Positions 35,750 through 44,432 of a stretch of DNA of 64,000 bases are shown here, in pieces. The number at the start of each line of letters is the position of its first letter. Position 1 is the first letter of the stretch. The position numbers and the translations under genes are program-made. Origin of the DNA: Pedobacter sp. PF22-3 (GTDB taxonomy: Bacteria > Bacteroidota > Bacteroidia > Sphingobacteriales > Sphingobacteriaceae); NCBI RefSeq assembly GCF_026239555.1, contig NZ_JAPIVP010000020.1, positions 1 through 64,000 on the forward strand, given 5' to 3'. The notes beneath the pieces are model-generated. The model was not told where the DNA came from, did not search any database, and saw nothing but the letters and a program-made list of their open reading frames with translations.

Positions 35750-35877
35750 GACTTGAAATGTAAAATGTAAGAGGGAAAATGGAATTTTTATTTCGAGGCG
35801 TAAATCTATTAATAATCTACAAACCTGTTTCTATTTAGTTTTTGTTTTTATACTTTAGTCAGAAATCTATACGATTG

Positions 35878-36228
35878 ATGGAATTAAGCAAAAATGAGTT
35901 ATTTATTGCCGTAAGAGAAATTATTAGTCAATCTCGCTTAAAAGTATTCCGTGCGGCAAATTCTGCATTGCTAGAATCATATTGGCAAATCGGAAAGCTT
36001 ATTGTTGAGGACGAGCAGCAGGGAAAATTGCGAGCGGAGTATGGTGCTGCGACCTTAAAGACCCTTTCAAATCAATTAACTTTGGAATTTGGGAAAGGTT
36101 TTGATGAAAGCAATCTTCGAAATATAAGAGGCTTTTACAAGTCATTTCCAATTCGTGACGCAGTGCGTCACGAATTGAGTTGGACACATTATCGGCTTCA
36201 TGCCGTTTCACAATCCCTAAACCTTTAA
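35878..36228 (+). pseudogene. Truncated DUF1016 (YhcG-like) nuclease gene
   Basis: From the ATG at 35878 the frame encodes about 116 residues with the N-terminal helical DUF1016 pattern: LLESYWQIGKLIVEDEQQ, then GFDESNLRNIRGFYKSFP and the strongly conserved ELSWTHYR. Complete proteins run on to about 340 residues with a PD-(D/E)xK nuclease domain. Here the frame diverges just after SWTHYR and stops within 10 residues, so the nuclease half is gone. A perfect 12-base inverted repeat (36150-36161 and 36165-36176) lies 15 bases before the break. I read this as a deletion remnant of a mobile, defence-associated gene. Confidence 0.75.
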
Positions 36229-36273
36229 CCTTATACCCTCAACCTTACACCTTCAGCCTTCAACCTCAAAATC

Positions 36274-37371
36274 ATGAAAATCACCCACACCGAAATATAC
36301 CGCTTTAGCATCCCGATGGAACCTTTTGTTATTGCCACGGGAACCATGCATTTTGCACAGAATGTACTGATCAGGATTTATACTGATGCAGGTATCCACG
36401 GCATTGGAGAATGTTCTGCTTTCCCGATGATTGTTGGCGAAACACAGGAAACCTGTATTGCCATGGCCAAAGATTTCGCTGCGATTTTAAAAGGTAAAGA
36501 TCCTTTAGAAATTCCGGAGCGGATGAACGATTTATTGGGTTATGCAGATCATAACAATACCATTAAAAGTGCTTTCGATATGGCTTTGTTTGATATTGCA
36601 GCAAAAAATGCAAACTTACCCTTGTATAAATTTCTTGGCGGAACCAAACGCACCATTGAAACCGATATGACCATTGGTATTGATACACCAGAGGGAATGG
36701 CCACTACAGCTTTAAAATATAAAAGTCAGGGTTGCCGGATTTTGAAAATCAAACTGGGCAAAAAGGTACATGATGATATACAAAGGGTAAAACACATCCG
36801 CGAAGCCGTAGGCGAAGATTTGATTTTACGCCTGGATGCCAATCAGGGCTGGAGTTTTGATGATGCTTTGTTTACTTTGGGCGAATTGGAAAAATACAAT
36901 ATTGAATTTTGCGAACAACCCATGCGCACCTGGTATGATGATCAATTACCAGAACTGAATGTGAATTCGCCAATTAAATTAATGGCCGATGAAAGCTGTT
37001 ATAACCACCACGATGCCCGAAAACTGATCAACAGCCAATCAACAACTTATTTAAACATTAAATTCTCTAAGTCTGGCGGTATACTCGAAGCGCAGAAAAT
37101 CCATGAAGAAGCCTTAAAACATGGTGTAAAATGTATGATTGGCAGCATGCTCGAGACCCGGATTGCTTTAAGCGCCAACCTGCATTTTGCCTTGGCCAGC
37201 CCTAATGTTGAGTTTTTTGATTTAGATACAGCGCTATTGGGGCATTTAGTTGATCCAGTGGTTGGTGGCTTAACTTATAATGGCTACTATCTTGATGTTC
37301 CCGAAGAAATCGGTATCGGCGCCGAAGCTGATGAGTTTTTCTTAGAGAAATGTGAAAGCTGGACGGTTTAG
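36274..37371 (+). CDS. Dipeptide epimerase of the enolase superfamily
   Basis: A 365-residue cytosolic enzyme of the muconate-lactonising subgroup, matching L-Ala-D/L-Glu (dipeptide) epimerases, which recycle peptidoglycan peptides. The N-terminal capping domain (1-125) holds the flexible loop GIGECSAFPMIVGET. The barrel has the first catalytic Lys in LKIKLGKK, metal ligands in LDANQGW (Asp), EFCEQP (Glu) and MADESC (Asp), and the second Lys in LNIKFSKSGG. The CMIGSMLETRIALSANLHFA segment is typical of the dipeptide epimerases. The exact dipeptide is not decided by sequence. A GH25 lysozyme gene lies close by on the other strand. Confidence 0.9.
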   Translation: MKITHTEIYRFSIPMEPFVIATGTMHFAQNVLIRIYTDAGIHGIGECSAFPMIVGETQETCIAMAKDFAAILKGKDPLEIPERMNDLLGYADHNNTIKSAFDMALFDIAAKNANLPLYKFLGGTKRTIETDMTIGIDTPEGMATTALKYKSQGCRILKIKLGKKVHDDIQRVKHIREAVGEDLILRLDANQGWSFDDALFTLGELEKYNIEFCEQPMRTWYDDQLPELNVNSPIKLMADESCYNHHDARKLINSQSTTYLNIKFSKSGGILEAQKIHEEALKHGVKCMIGSMLETRIALSANLHFALASPNVEFFDLDTALLGHLVDPVVGGLTYNGYYLDVPEEIGIGAEADEFFLEKCESWTV

Positions 37372-37927
37372 TTTACGAGTTTGGAGTTGAGCGTTTGGCG
37401 TTTGGAGTCGATTAACCGATTAAAAAAATTAAACTCCAAATCAATATCTATTCATTATTTATTAACGACGTACTGAACCTCTTAAACAGATCGCTTATCC
37501 TAAAGCTCCCAGCGTATGTACATATCTCCGGCATTTGTTTTTAGGCATTATGCTAGCTTGCTCTAAAAATACGCAGGTTTTACCGAAGTACGCCTGTCAA
37601 TCCCAAGGGCCAGGTGAATCAAAAAAACAGGTGCAGACCAGGACAACTAGCACTACCAAACCTCAAACGCAGTGAGTTTTGTGCTTCATGTTTGCAAAAG
37701 CCTTTCACTAACCCCTAACGAACAAAACAAAGTGCCGCTGTTTTTTTGATGTGCATCGGCTATGTGCAAAAGGCCCATTGCTGGATTGACGAAGCGCTTT
37801 GGGTACTTTGGCGCGTCAAAATGCGCAGCATTCTTGAACACCACTAAAAACAATATTAACTGTGAAAAACTACCATGCCCCGCGGCATAGAGCGAAAAAA
37901 ATCAGGCTTATCGTTAATAAATAATGA
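37372..37927. other. Intergenic region, 556 bp
   Basis: Bases 37378-37423 repeat a phrase also at 24850-24896 (GCGTTTGGCGTTTGGAGTC followed by GATTAACCGATTAA). The remainder holds no clear gene; one short lipoprotein-like frame is listed separately. A GC-richer block near 37770-37840 looks like a further spacer repeat remnant. Confidence 0.5.
37550..37675 (+). CDS. Doubtful 41-aa reading frame
   Basis: ATG to TGA frame encoding 41 residues that start MLACSKNTQVLPKYACQSQG and end in a Thr/Lys/Gln-rich tail. The frame stays open for about 100 bases upstream, with a hydrophobic stretch before the Met (LRHLFLGIMLAC), so a lipoprotein-like start from a non-ATG codon is conceivable. It could equally be chance or a relic. 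There is no homology judgement. Confidence 0.2.
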   Translation: MLACSKNTQVLPKYACQSQGPGESKKQVQTRTTSTTKPQTQ

Positions 37928-38824
37928 CTAATGAACCAACAACCTATCCAACGCCAAACTATCACCATTAAAAGCATTAAAATCAACCACATGTCCAATA
38001 CCATTAATTTTGGCTTTATCGGAGTGTTGCCAGAATTTCCAGCGGCTTTTATCCATTCTCAATTTTGGTTGATAATAATGTGCAATCCATAAAGGATAAT
38101 CATCAAAATGATCACCCAAATAATCTTCGTAAAATTTAAGCCCGGTATAAATAATTGGTCTTACCTTAGTTTTCATTTCTACATAATTAAGGAAATCAGC
38201 CAGTTCCGCCCGCATTTTTAGCGCAGAAACGCCATCTAAAGATTCAATATCCACCACGGGTGGTAAATCACCCTTCTCGATATTGACCACCTGTAAGAAA
38301 AATTTAGCCTGCGTTTTACCGTCCTTTTTTGGCCTGAAAAAGTGATAGGCTCCGCAAATAATCCCTGCTTTTGGGGCTTCACGCCAGTTGCGTTGAAAAT
38401 AGGGATCAACCAGCATTAATCCCTCTGTAGCTTTGATAAAGGCAAAACGGATGCTCACCTCATCTTCCTTCATTTCCTTTACTTTCTGCCAGTTTATTTT
38501 GCCCTGGTAATAAGAAACGTCAATGCCGTGAACCGTATATTTTTTAGGGATTTTGATGTTAAAACTTTCGTAAGTTCTGTAATTAGGGTCTTGCCCCCAG
38601 TCTTTAACCCAACGCCAGGTAGCCACAAAACTTCTTAATACATAACCGTAATAAAATGGAGAAAGTAAAATCAACAATAAACCAGCAATAACCAACTTCA
38701 ATTGCACGGAAATACCATTCTTCTTTTTTCTACCCGCAGAAGATTTTCTGCCTACCGGTTTCCTAACGGCAGGTTTTCTGGCAACCGGACTTTTATTTAT
38801 TGGGGTTCTTTTATCTGGAGGCAT
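37928..38824 (-). CDS. GH25 family lysozyme, membrane-anchored
   Basis: I start it at the Met at 38824 (MPPDKRTPINKSP). The longer frame is made of palindromic repeat sequence and should not be coding. The 298-residue protein has a basic N-terminal tail (KPAVRKPVGRKSSAGRKKKN), one transmembrane helix (about 45-65, KLVIAGLLLILLSPFYYG) and a GH25 domain that cleaves the N-acetylmuramic acid bond of peptidoglycan in the periplasm. HGIDVSYYQGKINW, FAFIKATEG and PPVVDIESLDG contain the acidic catalytic residues (Asp and Glu), and HYYQPKLRMDKSRWKFWQHS closes the domain. The epimerase gene nearby fits a peptidoglycan recycling theme, but on opposite strands. Confidence 0.9.
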   Translation of the reverse strand: MPPDKRTPINKSPVARKPAVRKPVGRKSSAGRKKKNGISVQLKLVIAGLLLILLSPFYYGYVLRSFVATWRWVKDWGQDPNYRTYESFNIKIPKKYTVHGIDVSYYQGKINWQKVKEMKEDEVSIRFAFIKATEGLMLVDPYFQRNWREAPKAGIICGAYHFFRPKKDGKTQAKFFLQVVNIEKGDLPPVVDIESLDGVSALKMRAELADFLNYVEMKTKVRPIIYTGLKFYEDYLGDHFDDYPLWIAHYYQPKLRMDKSRWKFWQHSDKAKINGIGHVVDFNAFNGDSLALDRLLVH

Positions 38825-38896
38825 AGTTATTAATGCCACTAAGTTGAGGAAAATGTATGGAAATAAAAAAGGCAGGGTCTCGAGAAAACCTTTAAT

Positions 38897-40012
38897 TGTC
38901 ATTCTGAACGCAGTGAAGAACCCGTAGGCTCTGCGAAGCAAATCTTTAGATCAAAAGATCCTTCGTGCCTCAGGATGACAGAAAAAATGAGGTAAAACCA
39001 AGTGAAAGCATTAAGATTAGCTTCGCTGAGCACTTCGTGGTTCCCGCATGCGCGAGAATGACGACCGTATTATAGCGAGTGCCTTAAACCCCTATCCGCC
39101 TACTGGCACCTTTCCTCTGAAAGGGAAAGGACTAAAAGAAAATCTCCTCATAACCACCCCCACCCCTCCTAGATTAGGCGGGGAGTTCCCCTCATAGTTT
39201 CAAAGGGATCAATCTATGAATGCTTTTCTCTACTCCATGCTATCTGCACCCTGCTATCCGGCCTAGGAAATGATGGAAGGAGAAAACGTTAAAGCTTTTG
39301 CACCTCCTTTCAACCTACCACTACCCAGAGGCAGCACGCCCTCCCCGATCCTTCATCGGGGCTTGTGCTGACGACCTCAAAGCTTTGACGAATTTATCCG
39401 ACATCAGATCCAAGCCTTGATTTTTGGTTACCTTTTTATCAAGAAAAAGGTAAGATCCCCTCGGCGGTGGTGAGCCGAGGCAAGACTCTGCTGAAGAGAA
39501 AAAATCTTTTTAACTGTCATTCTGAACGCAGTGAAGAACCCGCGTAGGCTCTGCGAAGCAAATCTTTAAATCAAAAGATCCTTCGTGCCTCAGGATGACA
39601 GAAAAAATGAGGTAGAACCAAGTGAAAGCATTAAGATTCCCGCCTGCGCGGGAATGACGACCCTGTTAGAAATTATCCCTATACACCATGCTATCTGCGC
39701 CCTGCTACCGGCCTCGCAGATTTCCGCCGGAAAAAGCACGGAAATCTTTGCACCCCCACTTCATACCCCACAGCCCAAGGCAGGATCAAAGCGGGAGCGG
39801 TGGAATAGAGCAAGGGCTAAGAGCCTCGATGCTGCCGCTATCAAGATTTCCGTAGGTTTTTACAAGGAAGGATGCAAGCCTTGGGTTTTTGTTTCTTTTG
39901 GGCCAAGCCAAAAGAAAGAGCCCTTCGGCGGCGGTGAGCCGAGGCAAGCCCGAGCCTGAGGTAAAAAATAGCGACCGCTTTAAGGTTCCCGCCTGCGCGG
40001 GAATGACGACCA
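38897..40012. repeat. Cluster of palindromic spacer repeats, left of the island
   Basis: A 1.1-kb non-coding block made of modules. TCATTCTGA-type hairpin elements lie at 38897-38980 and 39515-39600. CGTCATTCCC-type arms lie at 39043-39063, 39636-39661 and 39986-40010. A long unit at 39234-39430 (CTATCTGCACCCTGCTATCC and the CCGATCCTTCATCGG stem) matches 52127-52322. A second unit at 39689-39960 (AGATTTCCG...CGGAAATCT stem, then CCTCGGC/GCCGAGG) matches 51728-52010 and, in part, 51242-51362. Reading frames here are spurious. The same modules stand on the far side of the AT-rich island. Confidence 0.85.
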
Positions 40013-40029
40013 TATTAGTAACACCCCCT

Positions 40030-41334
40030 TCACCCCCTCTTCACTTCATACCACTTCTCCACCCCCTCTACAAACCCCTCAAAAAAATCCCTATAATACC
40101 CTTTCGGTACCTGCACCCTAAAATTCACCTTACTAAAAAACCAAACCAGTTTATAATCCATTTCAGCCTCAAGCAAATACCATAAATACGGTTTAACCCT
40201 ATCGCAAACTAAAAATAGCCCAGGCTTATCGCTATTAAAATGCAGACTTTTCCCTTTCACCTTAAGTTTAAGCTGCAGTTCGTAATAATCGCCCTCATCT
40301 TTTAACACAAAGCTTAAAACAGGCACCTCCATCGAAAATTCAACCAGTTTCATATCACGCATTACAGGTTTGCCGGTAACATTACGCAGGCCATAAGTAT
40401 AAAAGTAATGGGTAAAACGCTGTTGCATCAATAGCGGTAAAGCCTTGTTCCAAAACTTAAAAAGGACGAGTTGGTTGGCATCGTTTACCGCATTGGTTTT
40501 AGCCGCGGTTTCGGGTAGGTGGACATTGGCGCTAAAACGTATGGCCGCCAGCGGTTTCATGGCGAAGCAAATACTGTTCAGCTCCTCCTGCTGAGGCGAG
40601 AGGCTTATACCCTCCACATCGTGCGGATTAAACACAAAACGTTTAAAAGATTTAACCGTTTTTAGGTAAGCCGTGGCCGCAAAAACATAAGGAACTAAAA
40701 AAGGATAATGGTTGCTGTTGAAATGCTGCAGATCGGTATTGGCGAAACAATAACCAATGCTCACCGGGGCCAGGCGTGCCGTGTCGTGTTTACCCGACAG
40801 CCTTTCACGCGGTACCACCACACGTTCGGTAACATCCGGCAAATCATCACCAGGCCTAAACAAACCGCTAAACTTTTTCTTCAAGGTAATAGCGAAACCA
40901 CCAGGTTTTTTAACCACATCTACATATCCCGACCGCTTGTTGCCCAAAGCAAAACTTGCCGGCCAGTAATATTCCTGAAAATCGCAATACCCACTCCGCA
41001 TCATGGCCCGCAAAGTAAGGTAAGCATAATGCCCCAGGTAGCTTTCATCAGTATCCAAACTACAGCTCACCAACAGATGATCGTATTCTACCCCAATGTA
41101 AACCCTTGCCTCTTCCTCTCCCAATTTAACCTGAACGGTTACCAAACCCTGATCAAAAGAACGCGATTGTATGGCCAACGGCTCAGGCTTTTTACCTACG
41201 CTAAAGGTGTTATGCCATCCGTTAGCGATCTGATCTAGCACCGCTAAACTTAACACCCTGCTCCCCTTTTCTAAAGGCAATTGATAAAACTGCGAACGCA
41301 GTTTCCCTGCAATGGTAATAGATTTAGTTTTCAT
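40030..41334 (-). CDS. Unrecognised 434-aa cytosolic protein
   Basis: A soluble protein of 434 residues without signal peptide, membrane helix or obvious enzyme motif. It has alternating beta strands and short helices, with several Trp/Phe/Tyr-rich segments (SGYCDFQEYYWPASFALG, PYLWYLLEAEMDYKLVWFF). The last 110 residues (YYELQLKLKVKGKSLHFNSD, FFSKVNFRVQVPKGYYRDFFEGFVEGVEKWYEV) remind me of the non-helicase region that precedes the motor in some Bacteroidota SNF2 helicases, but no helicase gene follows here. The impression is unverified. The gene sits between the repeat cluster and a structured 200-bp element, so it may belong to the accessory island or be its left neighbour. Confidence 0.65.
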   Translation of the reverse strand: MKTKSITIAGKLRSQFYQLPLEKGSRVLSLAVLDQIANGWHNTFSVGKKPEPLAIQSRSFDQGLVTVQVKLGEEEARVYIGVEYDHLLVSCSLDTDESYLGHYAYLTLRAMMRSGYCDFQEYYWPASFALGNKRSGYVDVVKKPGGFAITLKKKFSGLFRPGDDLPDVTERVVVPRERLSGKHDTARLAPVSIGYCFANTDLQHFNSNHYPFLVPYVFAATAYLKTVKSFKRFVFNPHDVEGISLSPQQEELNSICFAMKPLAAIRFSANVHLPETAAKTNAVNDANQLVLFKFWNKALPLLMQQRFTHYFYTYGLRNVTGKPVMRDMKLVEFSMEVPVLSFVLKDEGDYYELQLKLKVKGKSLHFNSDKPGLFLVCDRVKPYLWYLLEAEMDYKLVWFFSKVNFRVQVPKGYYRDFFEGFVEGVEKWYEVKRG

Positions 41335-41351
41335 ACTCGTATGATTTTACG

Positions 41352-41555
41352 AGTCTTGTTGGGCAGAACAGCCCCAAACAATAAATGTGGGACTGCTTAC
41401 CATGATTACACTAAAGTTTCTGACGCCTTACGTTAACATGGTTTTACAGCAGTCCCACATCTATTTCGATGTACAAATATATACATCTACGCATAGATAT
41501 GGGCATTAATCTGCTGTCTTGTGTTAACGGCGTCAGATTTTGTAATCACAAGACT
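41352..41555. repeat. Structured element of interlocking inverted repeats
   Basis: Three inverted repeats overlap. Outer arms are AGTCTTGT (41352-41359) and ACAAGACT (41548-41555). Perfect 13-base arms are ATGTGGGACTGCT (41385-41397) and AGCAGTCCCACAT (41448-41460). A third pair is TCTGACGCC(TTAC)GTTAACA (41419-41438) and TGTTAACGGCGTCAGA (41522-41537). One arm of the third pair lies in the loop of the second, giving a pseudoknot-like topology. No gene is present in 41335-41655. It may be a miniature element or a structured RNA. Confidence 0.6.
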
Positions 41556-41655
41556 TTTATTAATACCTATTTTAACTATACCAAATATAAAAAGTAATTA
41601 TTTTGTATGCAAATAATCCCACAAATAAATTATATAGTTTCTTTTTATTTGTTAC

Positions 41656-41898
41656 GTGGAAGAACTCAAAAAAGAAGAAATACTTAAATCATTCGGCACT
41701 CATTTGAAAAACATTAGGAATGAGAAAAAGATTAGTCTACGTGTACTTGAGCAACTTTCCAACATAGATTACAGTCAAATTCATAGAATTGAAAAAGGTG
41801 AAACAGCACCTTCCCTAATTACATTACTTTATTTAGCAAAAGGTTTGGGAATTGACCCAAAGGAATTATTAGATTTTTCTAAATTAACAGAAAAATAG
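41656..41898 (+). CDS. Small XRE-family (helix-turn-helix) regulator
   Basis: An 80-residue DNA-binding protein consisting almost only of an HTH_3/Cro-CI domain: LKNIRNEKKISLRVLEQLSNIDYSQIHRIEKGETAPSLITLLYLAKGLGIDPKELLDF. The start codon is GTG at 41656; no ATG precedes the domain. Its size and solitary domain match controller proteins of restriction-modification and other defence loci. It is 340 bases from the end of the methylase operon and convergent with it, with a decayed second XRE gene in between. Whether it controls the operon is inferred from context only. Confidence 0.85.
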   Translation: MEELKKEEILKSFGTHLKNIRNEKKISLRVLEQLSNIDYSQIHRIEKGETAPSLITLLYLAKGLGIDPKELLDFSKLTEK

Positions 41899-41915
41899 TA
41901 AGACATTAAAGCAAC

Positions 41916-42202
41916 CAGGTTCAGAAAAGCGAAGAAATTGAAGATAACACTTTAGAGAAAGTCGCAAAAGTTTTGGGCGTGTGTGTGGAAGCGATAAAAG
42001 CTTACTCGGATAAAGCTGTGATAAATAACATTTAAAATAACTACAAAGGTTCAAACAACCAAGGTGCTAATAACATCAATAATTATAATTTTACGTTCAA
42101 TCCGCTAGATGAACTTCTTAAAGCACTAATGAGAACAAAGAATTGTTCGAAAAATTATTGGCTAGTGAAAGAAAGAAAGTGGAGATATTGAAGAATAAAT
42201 AG
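41916..42202 (+). pseudogene. Decayed C-terminal half of a second XRE-type regulator
   Basis: Reading from 41916 gives QVQKSEEIEDNTLEKVAKVL, then GVCVEAIKAYSDKAVINN. After one in-frame stop the text goes on in the same frame with NNYKGSNNQGANNINNYNFT and FNPLDELLKAL. A frame change then gives ENKELFEKLLASERKKVEIL and a final TAG near 42202. This is the usual C-terminal layout of Bacteroidota XRE regulators: second half of the HTH, an Asn-rich linker, then a coiled-coil tail. The N-terminal half is missing. So one stop, one frameshift and a truncation are seen directly; the family call is by recognition. Confidence 0.75.
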
Positions 42203-42235
42203 AAAAATACCTATATAGTAAAAGACCAATAAACA

Positions 42236-43312
42236 TTAAACTCGTGACATATAAATTTGGATCAAAACATGATCTATCAGCGGTTCTGCAAAATCAAGCA
42301 TAAATTCCTCTTCTTTATCAGTTAAAATATATTCTCCTATTCTTTGATGTGCAATAGAATTTCTTATTCTATATATCCAGTATATTGCTAAATCAATTAA
42401 AAAATACTCATAAGTCCTACCTGTTAATGTTCTTCTTATTGTAGCCATATTTGCTTCTGAAAATGATGGTAATGATACTAATGAACGAAACTCCGATAAT
42501 TCTCTGATTGGATTACCAGCCTTAGTATATTTCTGAAAAATGTTTTCACCTTCATTTGGAAATCGAACAATTTCGTATAGATGTGCAGATAAAGAAACAA
42601 AATCAGTAATTCTGTCATTTAAAATAATTTTAAGTCGATTCAACTCATTACTAGATAACTCTGAAAATAAATTACTTATTCCAAGTAGATCATTCTTTAG
42701 ATTGCGAATTTTATTAACTATATCTAAATCCATCAATAATTCGATCTGATGGTATTTTTTTAAAAATCTTTCGAAAACGAAAGGTTCTAGAATTGCTTTA
42801 ATTGAACTGGAATGATGAATGCTAGTTGGAAACTTTAAGCTTTCGACTGCTGTAATTGAACCAACTGCTCGTGTACTGCTGCTGTGATTTCTTAGTTTAG
42901 ACTTATGAAAAAAACTACCCCACACTGGAGCAGTCTGATAGAATTTGTTATAGTATTTCTCTATATCGTTTTTATTAATTACTATATAAGAATAATGAAT
43001 TTCAAGAACATTGCTTAAAAATATATCCTTCCCCACTTCAGTAAGATAGGCTATATATTTTTTCTCAGTTAGCTTGTCAAAATCAAGTTTAGAATTTTCT
43101 GGTTTTGTACATAAAGAACCAATCAAACTTCCATCTTCAAGTCGAACATCGATTTCCTGATCTAACTCATACTTATTATTAATACCAAGAAGTTTTAAGG
43201 CTATAAAATCATTAATTGCAATATTACTTTTTACTTGCTCAACTGTATTTATTTGAAAACTGAGATTCTCAAAGTGAACAACCTCATCTGATTCGATTTC
43301 TTCTTTAGTCAT
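42236..43312 (-). CDS. HEPN-like domain protein, last gene of the methylase operon (candidate RNase effector)
   Basis: A 358-residue soluble protein. The C-terminal 170 residues are helical (VFERFLKKYHQIELLMDLDI, then FLIDLAIYWIYRIRNSIAHQRIGEY). They contain R317-N-S-I-A-H322, an Rx4H motif of the kind that forms the active site of HEPN ribonucleases in toxin-antitoxin and abortive-infection systems. The N-terminal 180 residues are mixed alpha/beta and unrecognised; they may be a sensing or tethering module. The gene starts 3 bases after the preceding stop, so it is part of the same transcript. A HEPN domain without RNase activity, used only as a scaffold, is the alternative. Confidence 0.7.
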   Translation of the reverse strand: MTKEEIESDEVVHFENLSFQINTVEQVKSNIAINDFIALKLLGINNKYELDQEIDVRLEDGSLIGSLCTKPENSKLDFDKLTEKKYIAYLTEVGKDIFLSNVLEIHYSYIVINKNDIEKYYNKFYQTAPVWGSFFHKSKLRNHSSSTRAVGSITAVESLKFPTSIHHSSSIKAILEPFVFERFLKKYHQIELLMDLDIVNKIRNLKNDLLGISNLFSELSSNELNRLKIILNDRITDFVSLSAHLYEIVRFPNEGENIFQKYTKAGNPIRELSEFRSLVSLPSFSEANMATIRRTLTGRTYEYFLIDLAIYWIYRIRNSIAHQRIGEYILTDKEEEFMLDFAEPLIDHVLIQIYMSRV

Positions 43313-43315
43313 AAA

Positions 43316-44431
43316 CTAGGCCTCTGACTTCCAACAATCAGACAATTTTTTTTCTCCCTCTTCCCGAAAAAATTCCTTAAATGCTGAGAAAAGCAATCGT
43401 CTCGTTGCGACCCCAACATTAATTTTTCTAGAAGCTATTCCCTGTATCAGAGAAAAATATGATTCAAGACCTAGGGGATCTTCTATGTAACCTCCCGTAA
43501 GCGCATCGTTTAATTTTTTTAGCGAAGAATCTATTCTTTGCAGTCTCTCAGTACTAGTTCCAAAGTCTGTTATAGCTGCAAAAAAGGAAGTCATTACATT
43601 CTCAAGGGATAACCAGTTGGATTTATTAACATCGGCTGAATATTTATTAAAAGCGTTGATATCAAGTTCAGTATACTTTCTTAGATAATAAACGAATTTC
43701 TCAAAGGTTTCATTGATCTTTTCTTCTTCTGAATCTAAGACTGAGTCTTCCATCATTTGTTGAGCCACAAGATTATTTCTGTTTAATTCAGGAGTTTTCC
43801 ATAGGTAACTTTGATAAGATGTTACTAAACGTTCGAAAGGATATTGAGCAGGCTTTGACCTTTTTTTATTTTCTGTTTCTTTGAAAATCTCTAAATTTTC
43901 AATAGACTCTTTCAATCTTTCCGCAAGTGAATTAAATAATAATTCTATTTGATGTCTTAATGACATTGGTTTTTGTCCAGCATTTAAGATAATTAATCTA
44001 TATATTAAGTGTTTAGGTTCTGGTTCAATCCAAAACTCTATCAACAATTTCTGCTCAGCTTTAAACTCAAAATTTTCTTTTTTAATTTCATTGAGGACAT
44101 ACGTTCGTTGTAAGCCATCTAAAATACTAAAGATGCCAGGCACACCAAGTTTCGATTGTAAATTATTTAGATCATTTGTTAATAAAACTTCTTTAATTTC
44201 AGTCACACTAGATTTATTCACAGCAAGGGTAATTGGAGGTAATAGCGCACCTGCTTTAATATCCAGCTTCATCCGACTATACGCTCTATGTGTTTCCTTT
44301 CTTCTCTGAATACTATATTGATCGTAATTTTCACCAACCAAAATCAGATAATCATTTATACTAACTTGTCCATAAACTACATCGGTATTCGTCCTTAAAT
44401 CCTTAGTAGTTCCTATTATTTTTAGATCCAT
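43316..44431 (-). CDS. DGQHR/DUF262 (ParB-like fold) protein
   Basis: A 371-residue soluble protein. The N-terminal half has the ParB/Srx-superfamily pattern: VYGQVSINDYLILVGENYDQ, then PPITLAVNK and FSILDGLQRTYVLNEI. The last is a variant of the DGQHR or DGQQR nucleotide-binding motif, with Leu where Gln is usual. RLIILNAGQKPMSLRHQIELLF resembles the LNxGGxPLxxxE element of DUF262 proteins such as GmrS. The C-terminal part is helical. Related folds hydrolyse NTPs or act as nucleases in phosphorothioation and modified-DNA restriction systems. It is separated by 1 base from the receiver-like gene upstream. Confidence 0.75.
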   Translation of the reverse strand: MDLKIIGTTKDLRTNTDVVYGQVSINDYLILVGENYDQYSIQRRKETHRAYSRMKLDIKAGALLPPITLAVNKSSVTEIKEVLLTNDLNNLQSKLGVPGIFSILDGLQRTYVLNEIKKENFEFKAEQKLLIEFWIEPEPKHLIYRLIILNAGQKPMSLRHQIELLFNSLAERLKESIENLEIFKETENKKRSKPAQYPFERLVTSYQSYLWKTPELNRNNLVAQQMMEDSVLDSEEEKINETFEKFVYYLRKYTELDINAFNKYSADVNKSNWLSLENVMTSFFAAITDFGTSTERLQRIDSSLKKLNDALTGGYIEDPLGLESYFSLIQGIASRKINVGVATRRLLFSAFKEFFREEGEKKLSDCWKSEA

Positions 44432-44432
44432 A

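Noticed and set aside
37550..37675. Confident lipoprotein gene
   Set aside because: Only 41 residues, no proper signal sequence from an ATG, in a repeat-influenced spacer; kept only as a low-confidence feature.
38825..38941. N-terminal extension of the GH25 lysozyme
   Set aside because: The extension is coded by a TCATTCTGA-type repeat; the same start text appears in the spurious frame at 52204-52446.
39585..39959. 124-residue plus-strand protein
   Set aside because: It lies wholly inside palindromic repeat modules that recur at 51.7-52.0 kb.
40708..41238. 176-residue plus-strand protein
   Set aside because: Antisense shadow of the 434-residue gene, with no protein features.
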